NCBI GenBank assembly: GCA_045649685.1
Contig: JAZRQJ010000007.1
Coordinates: 62,001 to 126,000 of the forward strand
DNA from: RUG12519 sp045649685
Lineage (GTDB): Bacteria > Bacillota > Clostridia > Oscillospirales > Ruminococcaceae
DNA length: 64,000 nucleotides
Direction: 5' to 3'
This document shows, one piece after another, positions 25,228 through 34,571 of this stretch. The notes beneath the pieces are model-generated. The model did not search any database and was not told the origin of the DNA. It worked only from the letters and a program-made list of their open reading frames with translations. Every line of letters starts with the position of its first letter. Position 1 is the stretch's first letter. A program made the translations under genes and the position numbers.

Positions 25228-26304
25228 TCAGCCTAAACAAATTCCCATTTGCTTAGCGGTTGTTATCATTGGACAATCTAAAGTAATTAGTTTGGCTTTT
25301 CCAGCTACATCGCTTAGCTTATTGTTTGTAATCTTATTGTTTACCATTGCCACTGCGAGTCCAAATTGTTCATTTTTGGCTAAAGTTGCTGCATATGATC
25401 CGAACTGAGTTGCTAAAATTCTATCATATGCAGAAGGTGAACCACCTCGTTGTATGTGACCTGGCACAATAGTTCTTGTTTCAAAGCCTGTTAGTTTTTC
25501 TATTTCTTTTGCTATAATATTTGTTGCGGTTTTTTCGCCTAATTTTTTTCTTAATTCCATTCTTTTTTTCTTTTTCATTTTTGCTTCACTTATGCTATAT
25601 GCACCTTCGGCTACAACGATAATTGAATAATTTTTCCCGTTTTTAAAACGTTTGTTTAGGTGAGATAAAATATTGTTTATATCATAAGGATTTTCCGGTA
25701 TTAATATTACATCTGCTCCACCTGAGATTCCTGAATATAATGTTAGCCAACCTGATTTATTTCCCATTAATTCTATTACTATTATTCTTTTGTGACTTTT
25801 TGCGGTTGTATGAGCTCTATCTATAGAATCTGTAGCGATATCTACAGCTGTATGAAAACCGAAGCTGATATCTGTTCCCCATATGTCGTTGTCTATTGTT
25901 TTAGGCAAAGCAATGATATTCAAGCCTTCTTCTGAAAGTAGATTTGCTGTTTTATGTGTTCCATTACCACCTAAACAAAACAGACAGTCCAATTTCATTT
26001 TGTTATAATTTTTTTTCATTTCTGATACTTTATCTATATTATCTTCTTCAACAACTCGCATAAATTTAAAGGGAGTTCTTTTAGTGCCTAATATAGTTCC
26101 ACCCAGTGTTAGAATATCAGCAAAATCTTTTTCTGTTATGGTTCTATATTTTCCATGTATTAGTCCATGATAACCATCCAATATTCCCACAATTTCTATT
26201 TTGTTTTTAAATAGGCGATATAATGATTTAGAGATTGCTCTTATTGTTGCATTTAAACCCGGACAATCTCCGCCGCTTGTTAATATTCCTACTCTTTTGA
26301 TCAT
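25228..26304 (-). CDS. pfkA: 6-phosphofructokinase (GGNGT type)
   Basis: A protein of 358 residues. It phosphorylates fructose 6-phosphate. Landmarks are GILTSGGDCPGLNATIRA, FCLGGNGTHKTANLL, LPKTIDNDIWGTD, RIIVIELMGNKSGWL, and PGHIQRGGSPSAYDR. The usual GGDGS nucleotide motif is GGNGT, as in group III (mixed ATP/PPi) enzymes, so the phosphoryl donor is uncertain. ATG 26304 follows AAGGTGG; ORF codons upstream (GTG 26316) overlap this site. It is 33 bases downstream of ackA. Confidence 0.95.
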   Translation of the reverse strand: MIKRVGILTSGGDCPGLNATIRAISKSLYRLFKNKIEIVGILDGYHGLIHGKYRTITEKDFADILTLGGTILGTKRTPFKFMRVVEEDNIDKVSEMKKNYNKMKLDCLFCLGGNGTHKTANLLSEEGLNIIALPKTIDNDIWGTDISFGFHTAVDIATDSIDRAHTTAKSHKRIIVIELMGNKSGWLTLYSGISGGADVILIPENPYDINNILSHLNKRFKNGKNYSIIVVAEGAYSISEAKMKKKKRMELRKKLGEKTATNIIAKEIEKLTGFETRTIVPGHIQRGGSPSAYDRILATQFGSYAATLAKNEQFGLAVAMVNNKITNNKLSDVAGKAKLITLDCPMITTAKQMGICLG

Positions 26305-26337
26305 ATGTATCACCACCTTTACAAATTTGGGAAGTTG

Positions 26338-27546
26338 TTATTTATTGTTTTGGATCACATTCATGGTATATTTGGCGATCATAAGTTCTTCATTGGTTGT
26401 AATTACACATACAGGAATTTTTGAATTTTTTGAGCTTATAATTCCTTCTTTGCCGTTTATGGTTTCAGCGTTAACCGAATCGTTAATATCTATTCCAAAA
26501 ATATTTAGATTATCACAAACTAATTTGCGCAAAATATTGCAATTTTCTCCAATACCGCCAGTAAATATTATAGCATCAATTCTATCCATTGTGACTGCAC
26601 AACTGGCAATATTTTTTCTTATACTGTGAAATAACATATCTACTGCTAATTTTGCTCTTTTATTTCCCGAATCTGCAGCAATTTTTATGTCCCTGTAGTC
26701 ATTGCTAACTCCAGATATTCCTAACAATCCTGATTTTTTGTTTAATAATGTATACATTTCTTGAGGACTGTAGTTCTTCTTTTCCATTAAAAAAGTAATG
26801 CAAGAAGGATCTATACTTCCTGATCTTGTTCCCATCAAAACGCCGTCTAGAGGAGTTAACCCCATAGTTGTTTCCACAGATTTTCCTTGATCTATTGCGC
26901 AAATAGAGGAACCATTTCCTAAATGACAACTAACTAATTTTAAAGATTGCAAAGGCTTATTGATCAGTTCGGCAAATCTAGTGCTAACGTACTTGTGAGA
27001 TATTCCATGAAATCCATATTTTCTTATGCCATATTTTTCGTATGTTTCATATGGAAGTCCATACATATATGCTTTTTGTGGAATTGTTTGATGAAAAGAT
27101 GTATCAAAAACAGCTACTTGTGGAATTGAATTATCGAAAGTTTCTTCCGATGCTATAATTGCTTGAACATGAGCGGGATTGTGAAGTGGGGCAAGGGGAG
27201 AAAGAAGTTCAATTTCTTTTAAAACGTCATCTGTTATTATAACAGGTTTCTCAAATTGATCAGTTCCTTGGACTACGCGATGACCTATAGCATCAATTTC
27301 GTTTAAATTTTCAATAATTCCATATTTTTTGTCAACTAAAAGATCGGCTATAATGTGAAAAGCATCCTTATGTGACTTAATTTTTATGTTAGATTCAAAA
27401 AGTTGATCGTCATATGTTCTATGCGAAACAAGACCATCTATTCCTATTCTCTCGCATATTCCTTTAGCTAAAGTTCGATCACTATTCATATCTATTAGCT
27501 GATATTTTAAAGATGAACTACCAGCATTAATAACTAAAATTTTCAT
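26338..27546 (-). CDS. ackA: Acetate kinase
   Basis: A protein of 402 residues. It makes ATP and acetate from acetyl phosphate. Landmarks are ILVINAGSSSLKYQL at the start, FDTSFHQTIP, YGFHGISHKYVS, CHLGNGSSICAI, MGLTPLDGVLMGTRSG, and FTGGIGENC. It heads a run with pfkA, gltX and ymdB. pta, the usual partner, is not in the window. Confidence 0.98.
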   Translation of the reverse strand: MKILVINAGSSSLKYQLIDMNSDRTLAKGICERIGIDGLVSHRTYDDQLFESNIKIKSHKDAFHIIADLLVDKKYGIIENLNEIDAIGHRVVQGTDQFEKPVIITDDVLKEIELLSPLAPLHNPAHVQAIIASEETFDNSIPQVAVFDTSFHQTIPQKAYMYGLPYETYEKYGIRKYGFHGISHKYVSTRFAELINKPLQSLKLVSCHLGNGSSICAIDQGKSVETTMGLTPLDGVLMGTRSGSIDPSCITFLMEKKNYSPQEMYTLLNKKSGLLGISGVSNDYRDIKIAADSGNKRAKLAVDMLFHSIRKNIASCAVTMDRIDAIIFTGGIGENCNILRKLVCDNLNIFGIDINDSVNAETINGKEGIISSKNSKIPVCVITTNEELMIAKYTMNVIQNNK

Positions 27547-27657
27547 AAAATATCCTCTTAAAATAATTGTATATTCTGTATAATTTTAACCGGATAAAAA
27601 TTAAATGTCAATACTATAAATTTTAAAATAAACTGTTATCAGAGTTTTTTACATATT

Positions 27658-27705
27658 AAAAACATTCAACAAATAAGAGCTTAGCTTAATGTTGAATGTT
27701 TCACA
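27658..27705 (-). terminator. Terminator after gap
   Basis: AAACATTCAAC (27660-27670) pairs perfectly with GTTGAATGTTT (27691-27701). A short T run follows on the minus strand. Confidence 0.65.
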
Positions 27706-27744
27706 TATTTTAATTTTAAAATCCTGAAGTTTTAAAAAAACAAA

Positions 27745-28761
27745 TTATTCATTATCCACTTTATTCATATGTTCAATTAAAGTAAGAACTTTGTTACTAT
27801 AACCCCATTCATTGTCATACCAAGATACTAATTTAACGAAGTGATCGTTTAACATAATGCCTGCTTTTTCATCAAATATTGATGTATGTGAGTCTCCAAT
27901 AAAGTCTGAAGAAACAACCATATCACTGGTATATCCGAGGATACCGCTTAATTCGTTTTCAGAAGCATTTTTTATAGCCGCACATATTTCATCATAATTT
28001 GTCGATTTTTCTAAGCTAACAGTTAAATCTACCACGGAAACATCCAATGTAGGAACACGCATAGACATACCTGTTAATTTTCCACTCATTTCAGGAAGAA
28101 CTAGAGCACATGCTTTAGCAGCACCAGTTGAGGAAGGAATTATATTGCCTGCAGCAGCACGACCACCTCTCCAGTCTTTTTTGGAAGGACCATCTACAGT
28201 TTTTTGAGTTCCTGTTGTTGCATGAACCGTAGTCATAAGGCCTTCTTTTATACCGAAATTCTCATGAACTACTTTAACCAATGGAGCAAGACAGTTTGTT
28301 GTGCATGAAGCATTTGAAACAACTTTCATGTCTTTGGTGTATTTATCTAAGTTAACACCGCAAACAAAAGTAGGAGTGTCTTTATCTTTAGCTGGAGCAG
28401 AGATAACTACTTTTTTAGCTCCTCCATTTAGATGAGCAGATGCCGCCTCTGTAGTACAAAAAACACCAGTAGATTCAACAACAAACTCTGTGTTACATGA
28501 AGCCCAATGAATATCTTTAGGATCCATATTATCAAAGAATTTTACCTCTTTTCCGTTAACAATAATAGAATTTTCAGTGTATGAAATTTCTCCATCAAAT
28601 CTTCCATGAACTGAGTCATAGCGTAACATATATGCACAATAATCAGGTGTCATGAAAGGATCATTGATTGCAGTAAATTCAATGTTGGGATTGCTTAAAC
28701 CAGCACGAAAAACCAAACGACCAATTCGACCAAAGCCATTTATACCAACTTTAATAGACAT
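27745..28761 (-). CDS. gap: Glyceraldehyde-3-phosphate dehydrogenase
   Basis: A protein of 338 residues. NAD-binding start VGINGFGRIGRLVFRA, active-site Cys in SNASCTTNCLAPL, then VHATTGTQKTVDGPSKKDWR and SWYDNEWGYSNKVL at the end. It oxidises glyceraldehyde 3-phosphate in glycolysis. ATG 28761 follows GGAGG; the 13 codons upstream are not family sequence. It has its own promoter and terminator, so it is probably expressed alone. Confidence 0.98.
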   Translation of the reverse strand: MSIKVGINGFGRIGRLVFRAGLSNPNIEFTAINDPFMTPDYCAYMLRYDSVHGRFDGEISYTENSIIVNGKEVKFFDNMDPKDIHWASCNTEFVVESTGVFCTTEAASAHLNGGAKKVVISAPAKDKDTPTFVCGVNLDKYTKDMKVVSNASCTTNCLAPLVKVVHENFGIKEGLMTTVHATTGTQKTVDGPSKKDWRGGRAAAGNIIPSSTGAAKACALVLPEMSGKLTGMSMRVPTLDVSVVDLTVSLEKSTNYDEICAAIKNASENELSGILGYTSDMVVSSDFIGDSHTSIFDEKAGIMLNDHFVKLVSWYDNEWGYSNKVLTLIEHMNKVDNE

Positions 28762-28798
28762 TATAAAAACCTCCAAAATATTTATAATAATACTTAAC

Positions 28799-28827
28799 AT
28801 TATAAACTAAATTTGTTTTAGTTACAA
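28799..28827 (-). promoter_or_regulatory. Promoter of gap
   Basis: Minus strand TTGTAA (28827-28822), a 17-base spacer, and a perfect TATAAT (28804-28799). Confidence 0.75.
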
Positions 28828-28894
28828 GTTTTTTTAAACATTTATTTGAATATATAATGTCCATTTGATTAAGTAATGTAGAATTAAAATTGTT

Positions 28895-28923
28895 TTGACA
28901 AGTAAAATTAATTGATATATAAT
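28895..28923 (+). promoter_or_regulatory. Perfect consensus sigma-A promoter of the histidine kinase gene
   Basis: TTGACA (28895-28900), exactly 17 bases, TATAAT (28918-28923). Predicted start near 28930 gives an AT-rich leader of about 87 bases. Confidence 0.85.
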
Positions 28924-29016
28924 ATTCTAGAGTTATTTTTAATTATTTCTTAGAAAATTTTTTATTATTTTAATTTGTGGTAAATAATTTTGGCTTTTGA
29001 GTGATTGGAGCGATCA

Positions 29017-30093
29017 ATGGTAGAACAGAAAACTAAATATGCAATACAACAATATTATAACGGACTTAAGACGCCGGTTTTTTTGTGTATGGACAACGAT
29101 ATTGTTTGGTATAATGTTGCTGCTGATGAGTTAATTAAGAATGTAAACTTTAGAAATTGTATCATGCAGATTAGTAGGCCATCAGATGGTGAAGAAGTTC
29201 AGTTTGTAACATGTGGTGGGTTTCAATATAAATTATCGGTACGGCCCTGTGATGAAGAATTTTTTGTAGAGGTTGTAGAAATAAAAAATTTAAAATCGGT
29301 AGCTTGTGCGTATGAAGTTATTGGTGGTGTTGAATCTATGGAAAATACTGTAAGAAAATCAGCACATCAAATATTTCAATCGATAGCTTCTTTGAGCGAA
29401 ATTTTTGAAAAGTTAGAGCAACATGATGTTCTTGAACATTTGGATAATATTTCGGATGGAACTTATGGGATATTAAGAGCAGCTAATTTGTATTATGAAT
29501 ATAATTTATTACTAAAAGATAAATTAGAATTGGAAGTTGTTGATATATTTAGTGAAGTAGAAGCACTTTGTTCGTCTATTAAATCAATAATGAGTAAGTC
29601 TACAACGTCATTTGTATGGTCTATACCGGAGAAAAAACTTTTTTGTAATGTGGATATGCACAAACTTAGTTTTGCTTTGTTCCATTTAATTTGTAATTCA
29701 TATTGTTTTACATCAAGCAAGAACGAAATAAAGCTTATAATGGATAATGTTCAAGATGAGTATGTGCGAATACAAGTTGTTGATAAAGGTTGTGGAGTGT
29801 TATCTGAAAATTTGGATAGAGTTTTTGAACCTTTTTATTCATATAATCCTTTAACTGGCGATATTGCTGGGTGTGGACTTGGTCTTACATATGCTAATGA
29901 ATTAATTGGTAAGTTGGATGGAACTTTGACTTTTAATTCTTCAGAAGGAAAAACTGTTGTGTCTATTATGATTCCGGTTCAGTTTGTTTCAAATTCCATG
30001 GACTTGTCTTCTGATATTATGAGATATGGAATAGGTAAATATGATCCTATGGTTTCGACTATGGTTACTCTGGAAAACAATTCAAAACATTAG
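29017..30093 (+). CDS. Orphan soluble sensor histidine kinase
   Basis: A protein of 358 residues without membrane helices. Residues 15-95 look like a PAS-type sensor fold. A short dimerisation segment follows, with a possible phospho-acceptor His117 in VRKSAHQIFQSI. The ATPase domain has an N-box (LFHLICNS, Asn227), a G1 box (VDKGCG), an F-box (FEPFYSY) and a G2 box (GCGLGL). No response regulator is adjacent. The H-box departs from the SHELRTPL consensus, so the acceptor site is provisional. ATG 29017 follows TTGGAGC. Soluble orphan kinases often feed Spo0A in Clostridia, but that role here is inference. Confidence 0.88.
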   Translation: MVEQKTKYAIQQYYNGLKTPVFLCMDNDIVWYNVAADELIKNVNFRNCIMQISRPSDGEEVQFVTCGGFQYKLSVRPCDEEFFVEVVEIKNLKSVACAYEVIGGVESMENTVRKSAHQIFQSIASLSEIFEKLEQHDVLEHLDNISDGTYGILRAANLYYEYNLLLKDKLELEVVDIFSEVEALCSSIKSIMSKSTTSFVWSIPEKKLFCNVDMHKLSFALFHLICNSYCFTSSKNEIKLIMDNVQDEYVRIQVVDKGCGVLSENLDRVFEPFYSYNPLTGDIAGCGLGLTYANELIGKLDGTLTFNSSEGKTVVSIMIPVQFVSNSMDLSSDIMRYGIGKYDPMVSTMVTLENNSKH

Positions 30094-30206
30094 AATTTGT
30101 GTTAAATAAAAACCTATTTATATAACTTAATTTGTTTTTGTTATATTTTATTGGTTTTTATTTTTTGTTTTTGATATTAATAAGAATTTTATAGGAGGAT
30201 ATTTTG

Positions 30207-31811
30207 ATGTCAGTTAAGTATATATTTGTTACTGGTGGGGTTGTTTCAGGTTTGGGAAAGGGAATAACTGCTGCTTCTTTGGGTAGATTGTTGAAAAACA
30301 GGGGATATAAGGTTACAATTCAGAAGTTTGATCCATATATAAATTTAGATCCAGGAACAATGAGTCCATATCAGCATGGAGAAGTTTTTGTTACAGAAGA
30401 TGGAGCAGAAACAGATTTGGACTTAGGACATTACGAGAGATTTATAGATGAAAATTTATCAGTTAATTCTAATATAACTACTGGTAAATTGTATTGGAAT
30501 GTTATAAATAAAGAAAGAAGAGGGGATTACTTAGGTAATACTGTGCAGGTTATACCACATATAACAAACGAGATAAAGGACAAAATATATAGTGTGGGTA
30601 GATCTAGCAATAGTGATATTGTTATTACAGAGATAGGCGGAACAGTTGGAGATATTGAAAGTCAACCGTTTTTGGAAGCTATCCGTCAAGTTGGTATTGA
30701 TAATGTTGGAGATGTTATGTATATACATGTTACTTTGGTGCCAACTGTGCCCGGTTCATGTGAACTGAAATCTAAGCCAACTCAACACTCTGTTAAAGAA
30801 TTGTTATCATTGGGAATAAAGCCAAGCGTAATAGTATGCAGGAGTGATTATAAGATTCCTGAAGAGATGATAAATAAAATTAGTTTGTTTTGTAACGTTA
30901 AACCTGAAGATGTTATACAAAATTTAACAGCTGATACCTTGTATGATGTTCCTATAATGCTTGAGAATAATGGACTAGCTGAGAGAGTTTGTCATCATTT
31001 AAATATAGAAAATCGTGTGCCTGATCACACTAAATGGATCGATATGATCAACAAAGTAAAATCAGCTAAATCTGAGGTAACAATAGGATTAGTTGGAAAA
31101 TATGTAGAGCTTCCAGATGCATATATATCTGTTGCTGAAAGTTTACATCATGGTGGTATACAAAATAGTGTTAATGTTAAAATTAAATACATAAGTTCTG
31201 AAGATATCGATAAAAATGCTATAGAAAGTGTTATTGATGGATGTGATGGTGTTTTAATTCCTGGAGGATTTGGTGAGCGCGGAGTAGAAGGGAAAATAGA
31301 AACAATTAGATTCTGCCGCGAAAACAACATACCTTGTTTTGGAATTTGTTTGGGTATGCAAATGATGGTTGTGGAATATTTAAGAAATGTTAGTGGAATT
31401 TCTGATGCTAATTCGGCTGAGTTCGATGAAGAGTGTGAAAACAAAGTAATAGATATAATGGAAGATCAAAAAGAAATAACTAAAAAAGGCGGAACTATGC
31501 GTTTAGGAGTATATCCTTGCAAAACTCAGGCTGATAGCGTTTGTAGAAATGTTTATGGGGAAGAATTAATATATGAAAGACACAGGCATAGATATGAGGT
31601 TAATAACGCTTACAGGAAATTTTTAGTTGAATCTGGAATGAAACTTTCTGGTATATCTCCTGATGAAAAATTAGTTGAAATTGTTGAGCTTCCTTCTCAT
31701 CCTTGGTTTGTTGGAGTTCAATTCCATCCAGAGTTTAAGTCCAGACCGAACAGGCCTCATCCTTTGTTTGTTGATTTTATTAAGGCGACTTTAAATAATA
31801 AGAGAATATAA
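30207..31811 (+). CDS. pyrG: CTP synthase
   Basis: A protein of 534 residues. The N-terminal synthetase domain has TGGVVSGLGKGITAASLGRL and QKFDPYINLDPGTMSPYQHG. The C-terminal glutaminase domain has the nucleophile Cys in FGICLGMQ, with His-Glu in QFHPEF. It amidates UTP to CTP using ATP and glutamine. ATG 30207 follows AGGAGG. A strong bidirectional terminator separates it from convergent rnr. Confidence 0.98.
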   Translation: MSVKYIFVTGGVVSGLGKGITAASLGRLLKNRGYKVTIQKFDPYINLDPGTMSPYQHGEVFVTEDGAETDLDLGHYERFIDENLSVNSNITTGKLYWNVINKERRGDYLGNTVQVIPHITNEIKDKIYSVGRSSNSDIVITEIGGTVGDIESQPFLEAIRQVGIDNVGDVMYIHVTLVPTVPGSCELKSKPTQHSVKELLSLGIKPSVIVCRSDYKIPEEMINKISLFCNVKPEDVIQNLTADTLYDVPIMLENNGLAERVCHHLNIENRVPDHTKWIDMINKVKSAKSEVTIGLVGKYVELPDAYISVAESLHHGGIQNSVNVKIKYISSEDIDKNAIESVIDGCDGVLIPGGFGERGVEGKIETIRFCRENNIPCFGICLGMQMMVVEYLRNVSGISDANSAEFDEECENKVIDIMEDQKEITKKGGTMRLGVYPCKTQADSVCRNVYGEELIYERHRHRYEVNNAYRKFLVESGMKLSGISPDEKLVEIVELPSHPWFVGVQFHPEFKSRPNRPHPLFVDFIKATLNNKRI

Positions 31812-31818
31812 AAAAATT

Positions 31819-31868
31819 GTGTATTGTTGAATGTTTTTTGATTAACATTCAGCAATACACGTTTTTTT
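31819..31868. terminator. Bidirectional terminator between pyrG and rnr
   Basis: A 17-bp stem (31819-31835 with 31844-31860, one G-T pair) is followed by seven T. Confidence 0.93.
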
Positions 31869-33969
31869 ATATAATTTCAAAATCAATTTTGCCAGAATTT
31901 ACATTTGCCATAGTGCAGGTTATTGATACGTTTTGGCCTATTCTATAGCTGTGACCAGTTTTTAAATCGATCAATTTTGTGAATTGATCGAACTGATAGT
32001 TACCTTTTAGAGTTTCAATTCTAATAAAACCTTCAATTGTATTTGGGAGGGTAACGAACATGCCATTTTTTATTATTGAAGTTATTACCCCATCAAATTG
32101 TTTTCCTATATGGTTTTTCATATATTCCGCTTTATAGCAATCTGCAGTGCTTCTTTCAATAAGCATGGCACGTTTTTCTGTTTCAGTTATATGTTTTGAC
32201 GCTTCAGAAACAAACTTCGAGTAATGTTTTTTTATAATTTTAGCGGAATCTTTTTTGTATAAGTAATCAGTTAAAATTCTATGGATTGTTAAATCAGAAT
32301 ATCGTCTTATTGGAGAGGTAAAATGTGTATAGTTATCCAACGCTAAACCATAGTGGCCTACAGATGAAGGGGAATATCTAGCTTTTGCCATGGATCGTAA
32401 TACATGCATATTCATTATGGGAAATAGATCTGTATTTCGAGTTTGCTCTAACAGATCAGATATGATTTTAGGCTTTAGTTTTGGTTTGATGTTCTTACTG
32501 TTCAAACCTAATTTTTCTGATAATTCTTTTAGTGCTAGAACTTTTTCGTCACTTGGTAGTTCGTGGATTCTATATACAAAAGGTATGTTGGCTTCTTTTG
32601 CTAAGGTTGCTGCTGCTTCGTTAGCCAATAGCATAAATTCTTCGATAATACCTTCAGATATTCCTTGAACTCTTTTTTCGATATTTTTGGTAAAATCATG
32701 TTCATCCAAGATTATTTTACTTTCAGTGGTTGAAATTTGAGGAGAACCGCGCTTAATTTTATTAGCTTTTAATATTGTATATAACTCTTTCATGAGTAAT
32801 ATAGAGGGTAGAACATCTTTATATTTTTTAATTAAGTTTTTATTTTGATGTTCTCCTAATATTTCATTTATTTCTTTATATACTCCTTTAATTTTTGACC
32901 TGATTATAGTCTTTTTAAAATCAAAATTAATTATTCTTCCGTTAAAATCAACATCAATTAAAGCTGAAAATGTTAAACGATTAACATTAGGATTTAAAGA
33001 GCAAATACCATTAGAAATGGATGGTGGAAGCATAGGTATAACGCGATTAGCATAATATATTGATGTACCTCGCTTATATGCTTCAACATCTAGAATACTC
33101 TTAAATGGAATATAGTGAGACACATCAGCAATGTGAACTCCTACGTGATAACAATTACTTGATTTTTCAATAGAAACTGCATCGTCTAGATCTTTAGATT
33201 CTTCACTATCTATTGTGAAAATCACTTTATTAGTTAAATCAAGACGGTTTTGTTTAATTTTTTTTGTGATTTTGGTTTTGGATATTTTGTCAGCTTCATT
33301 TAACATCTTATTAGAAAATTCTATATTTGCACCACTAGATTCAACTATTGCGTTAGCGCAAACGGAAGCTTTTTGAGAACTGCCGCAATTTGTAATTATA
33401 TTACAAATATGCATATTATGTTTATTGCCTCTTTTGCAAATTTTAGCTATAACTTTGTCATTGGCTTTAATAGGACAATGATTATTTTTGCTAACTAGCA
33501 TTAATTCAGATGTTAAATTGTCTGGACTAACGTAATATTTTGATTTCTTCTTGACAATAAGTCCTGTGAATTTGCAGTTGTTTTTTTTATATATTAATTT
33601 TACAGCGCCCTCTTCAGATTTGCCGGAGATGTGTTTGTTTGGTGCAATAGGGTATATAAGAACTAAATCGTCTATCATAGCACCTTTTAAAAATTTTCCA
33701 GGTATAAAAATCTTTGCTTCATCAGATAATCTTTGAGCAAAACCGAATTTTTGGCAAATTTGTATTATTTTAGCACGATATAAGCCTATGTTCTTTGGAT
33801 TGTAGAACATATTTTTATGTTTAACAATTAAACCTTCTTCTTTAAGTGATTGTAAACATTTTTCTAGTTCTTTTTTATTTTTTATACCTGCGTATGTTTT
33901 TAAATTTTTAAAATCTAAAGCTTCTTTATTCAGCTTGGATAGAATTTTGTTTTTTAACATTTTTTTCAT
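31867..33969 (-). CDS. rnr: Ribonuclease R
   Basis: A protein of 700 residues of the RNB family. It degrades structured RNA 3' to 5'. The N-terminal helix-turn-helix and cold-shock domains precede the catalytic block, with TIDSEESKDLDDAVSIEK (metal-binding Asp), GVHIADVSHYIP, and SPIRRYSDLTIHRIL. A C-terminal S1 domain (FDGVITSIIKNGMFVTL) follows. ATG 33969 has CGGAG upstream; an ATG at 33987 would use none. The pair secG-rnr is conserved in Firmicutes, but here a terminator lies between them. Confidence 0.97.
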   Translation of the reverse strand: MKKMLKNKILSKLNKEALDFKNLKTYAGIKNKKELEKCLQSLKEEGLIVKHKNMFYNPKNIGLYRAKIIQICQKFGFAQRLSDEAKIFIPGKFLKGAMIDDLVLIYPIAPNKHISGKSEEGAVKLIYKKNNCKFTGLIVKKKSKYYVSPDNLTSELMLVSKNNHCPIKANDKVIAKICKRGNKHNMHICNIITNCGSSQKASVCANAIVESSGANIEFSNKMLNEADKISKTKITKKIKQNRLDLTNKVIFTIDSEESKDLDDAVSIEKSSNCYHVGVHIADVSHYIPFKSILDVEAYKRGTSIYYANRVIPMLPPSISNGICSLNPNVNRLTFSALIDVDFNGRIINFDFKKTIIRSKIKGVYKEINEILGEHQNKNLIKKYKDVLPSILLMKELYTILKANKIKRGSPQISTTESKIILDEHDFTKNIEKRVQGISEGIIEEFMLLANEAAATLAKEANIPFVYRIHELPSDEKVLALKELSEKLGLNSKNIKPKLKPKIISDLLEQTRNTDLFPIMNMHVLRSMAKARYSPSSVGHYGLALDNYTHFTSPIRRYSDLTIHRILTDYLYKKDSAKIIKKHYSKFVSEASKHITETEKRAMLIERSTADCYKAEYMKNHIGKQFDGVITSIIKNGMFVTLPNTIEGFIRIETLKGNYQFDQFTKLIDLKTGHSYRIGQNVSITCTMANVNSGKIDFEII

Positions 33970-34003
33970 TGAAAATCTCCGTTTCATGTTTATAATAAAA
34001 CAG

Positions 34004-34030
34004 CAAAAAACCCGTGAAAAGCCTCACGGG
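34004..34030 (-). terminator. Terminator between secG and rnr
   Basis: CCCGTGA (34011-34017) pairs with TCACGGG (34024-34030). Six T follow on the minus strand. It should lower rnr readthrough from secG. Confidence 0.88.
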
Positions 34031-34050
34031 AATTTATAAATCTAAATAAC

Positions 34051-34308
34051 TTAATTAGCAAAAAACGCTTCAAAGATGTTAGCCAAAATTGTAATTATAA
34101 AAAACACGACTGCAAAGAATGTTGTAGCACGTTTTAATTTAGCATCTTTTGTTCTATCACCAGAAGTATTTAAAAAAGAACCCGAACTTCCACCTTGTAT
34201 TGAACCAGAAAGGCCATTTTCTTTTCCCTCCTGTAATAATACTACTGTTACCAAAAAGAAAGCCGATATAATTAAAGCAATGCCACCAACTATTTCAAAT
34301 ATTGACAT
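34051..34308 (-). CDS. secG: Preprotein translocase subunit SecG
   Basis: A protein of 85 residues with two membrane helices (SIFEIVGGIALIISAFFLVT and TTFFAVVFFIITILANIF). Between them is the conserved VVLLQEGKENGLSGSIQGG and SGSFLNTSG. It assists SecYEA protein export. ATG 34308 follows TTGGAGG, so the longer frame to 34323 is not used. Confidence 0.95.
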   Translation of the reverse strand: MSIFEIVGGIALIISAFFLVTVVLLQEGKENGLSGSIQGGSSGSFLNTSGDRTKDAKLKRATTFFAVVFFIITILANIFEAFFAN

Positions 34309-34536
34309 ATACATAACCTCCAAACCATAAAAAAAGATCCAATTAACACTACAATAATATCATAATACAAAAAAAAATGCAAGACATTTATTAATATAAA
34401 CAAAAGCATAAGTCTTATTAATTTTGGTGTTTAATTATTTATAGAGAAAAATAAAAGAATATTTGCTACAAATATGATAAAAATATTATTGATGAAAATT
34501 AATTTTTTTGCGTTTGTAAAATTAATTTGAATCTTT

Positions 34537-34570
34537 GCTGTTTAGAAAAAGTCTAAACAGCACTTTTATT
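34537..34570. other. Hairpin next to the parC stop
   Basis: GCTGTTTAGA (34537-34546) pairs with TCTAAACAGC (34552-34561). The T-rich tail is on the plus strand, where no gene ends. It may still help end parC transcription, or end an unseen plus-strand RNA. Confidence 0.5.
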
Positions 34571-34571
34571 T

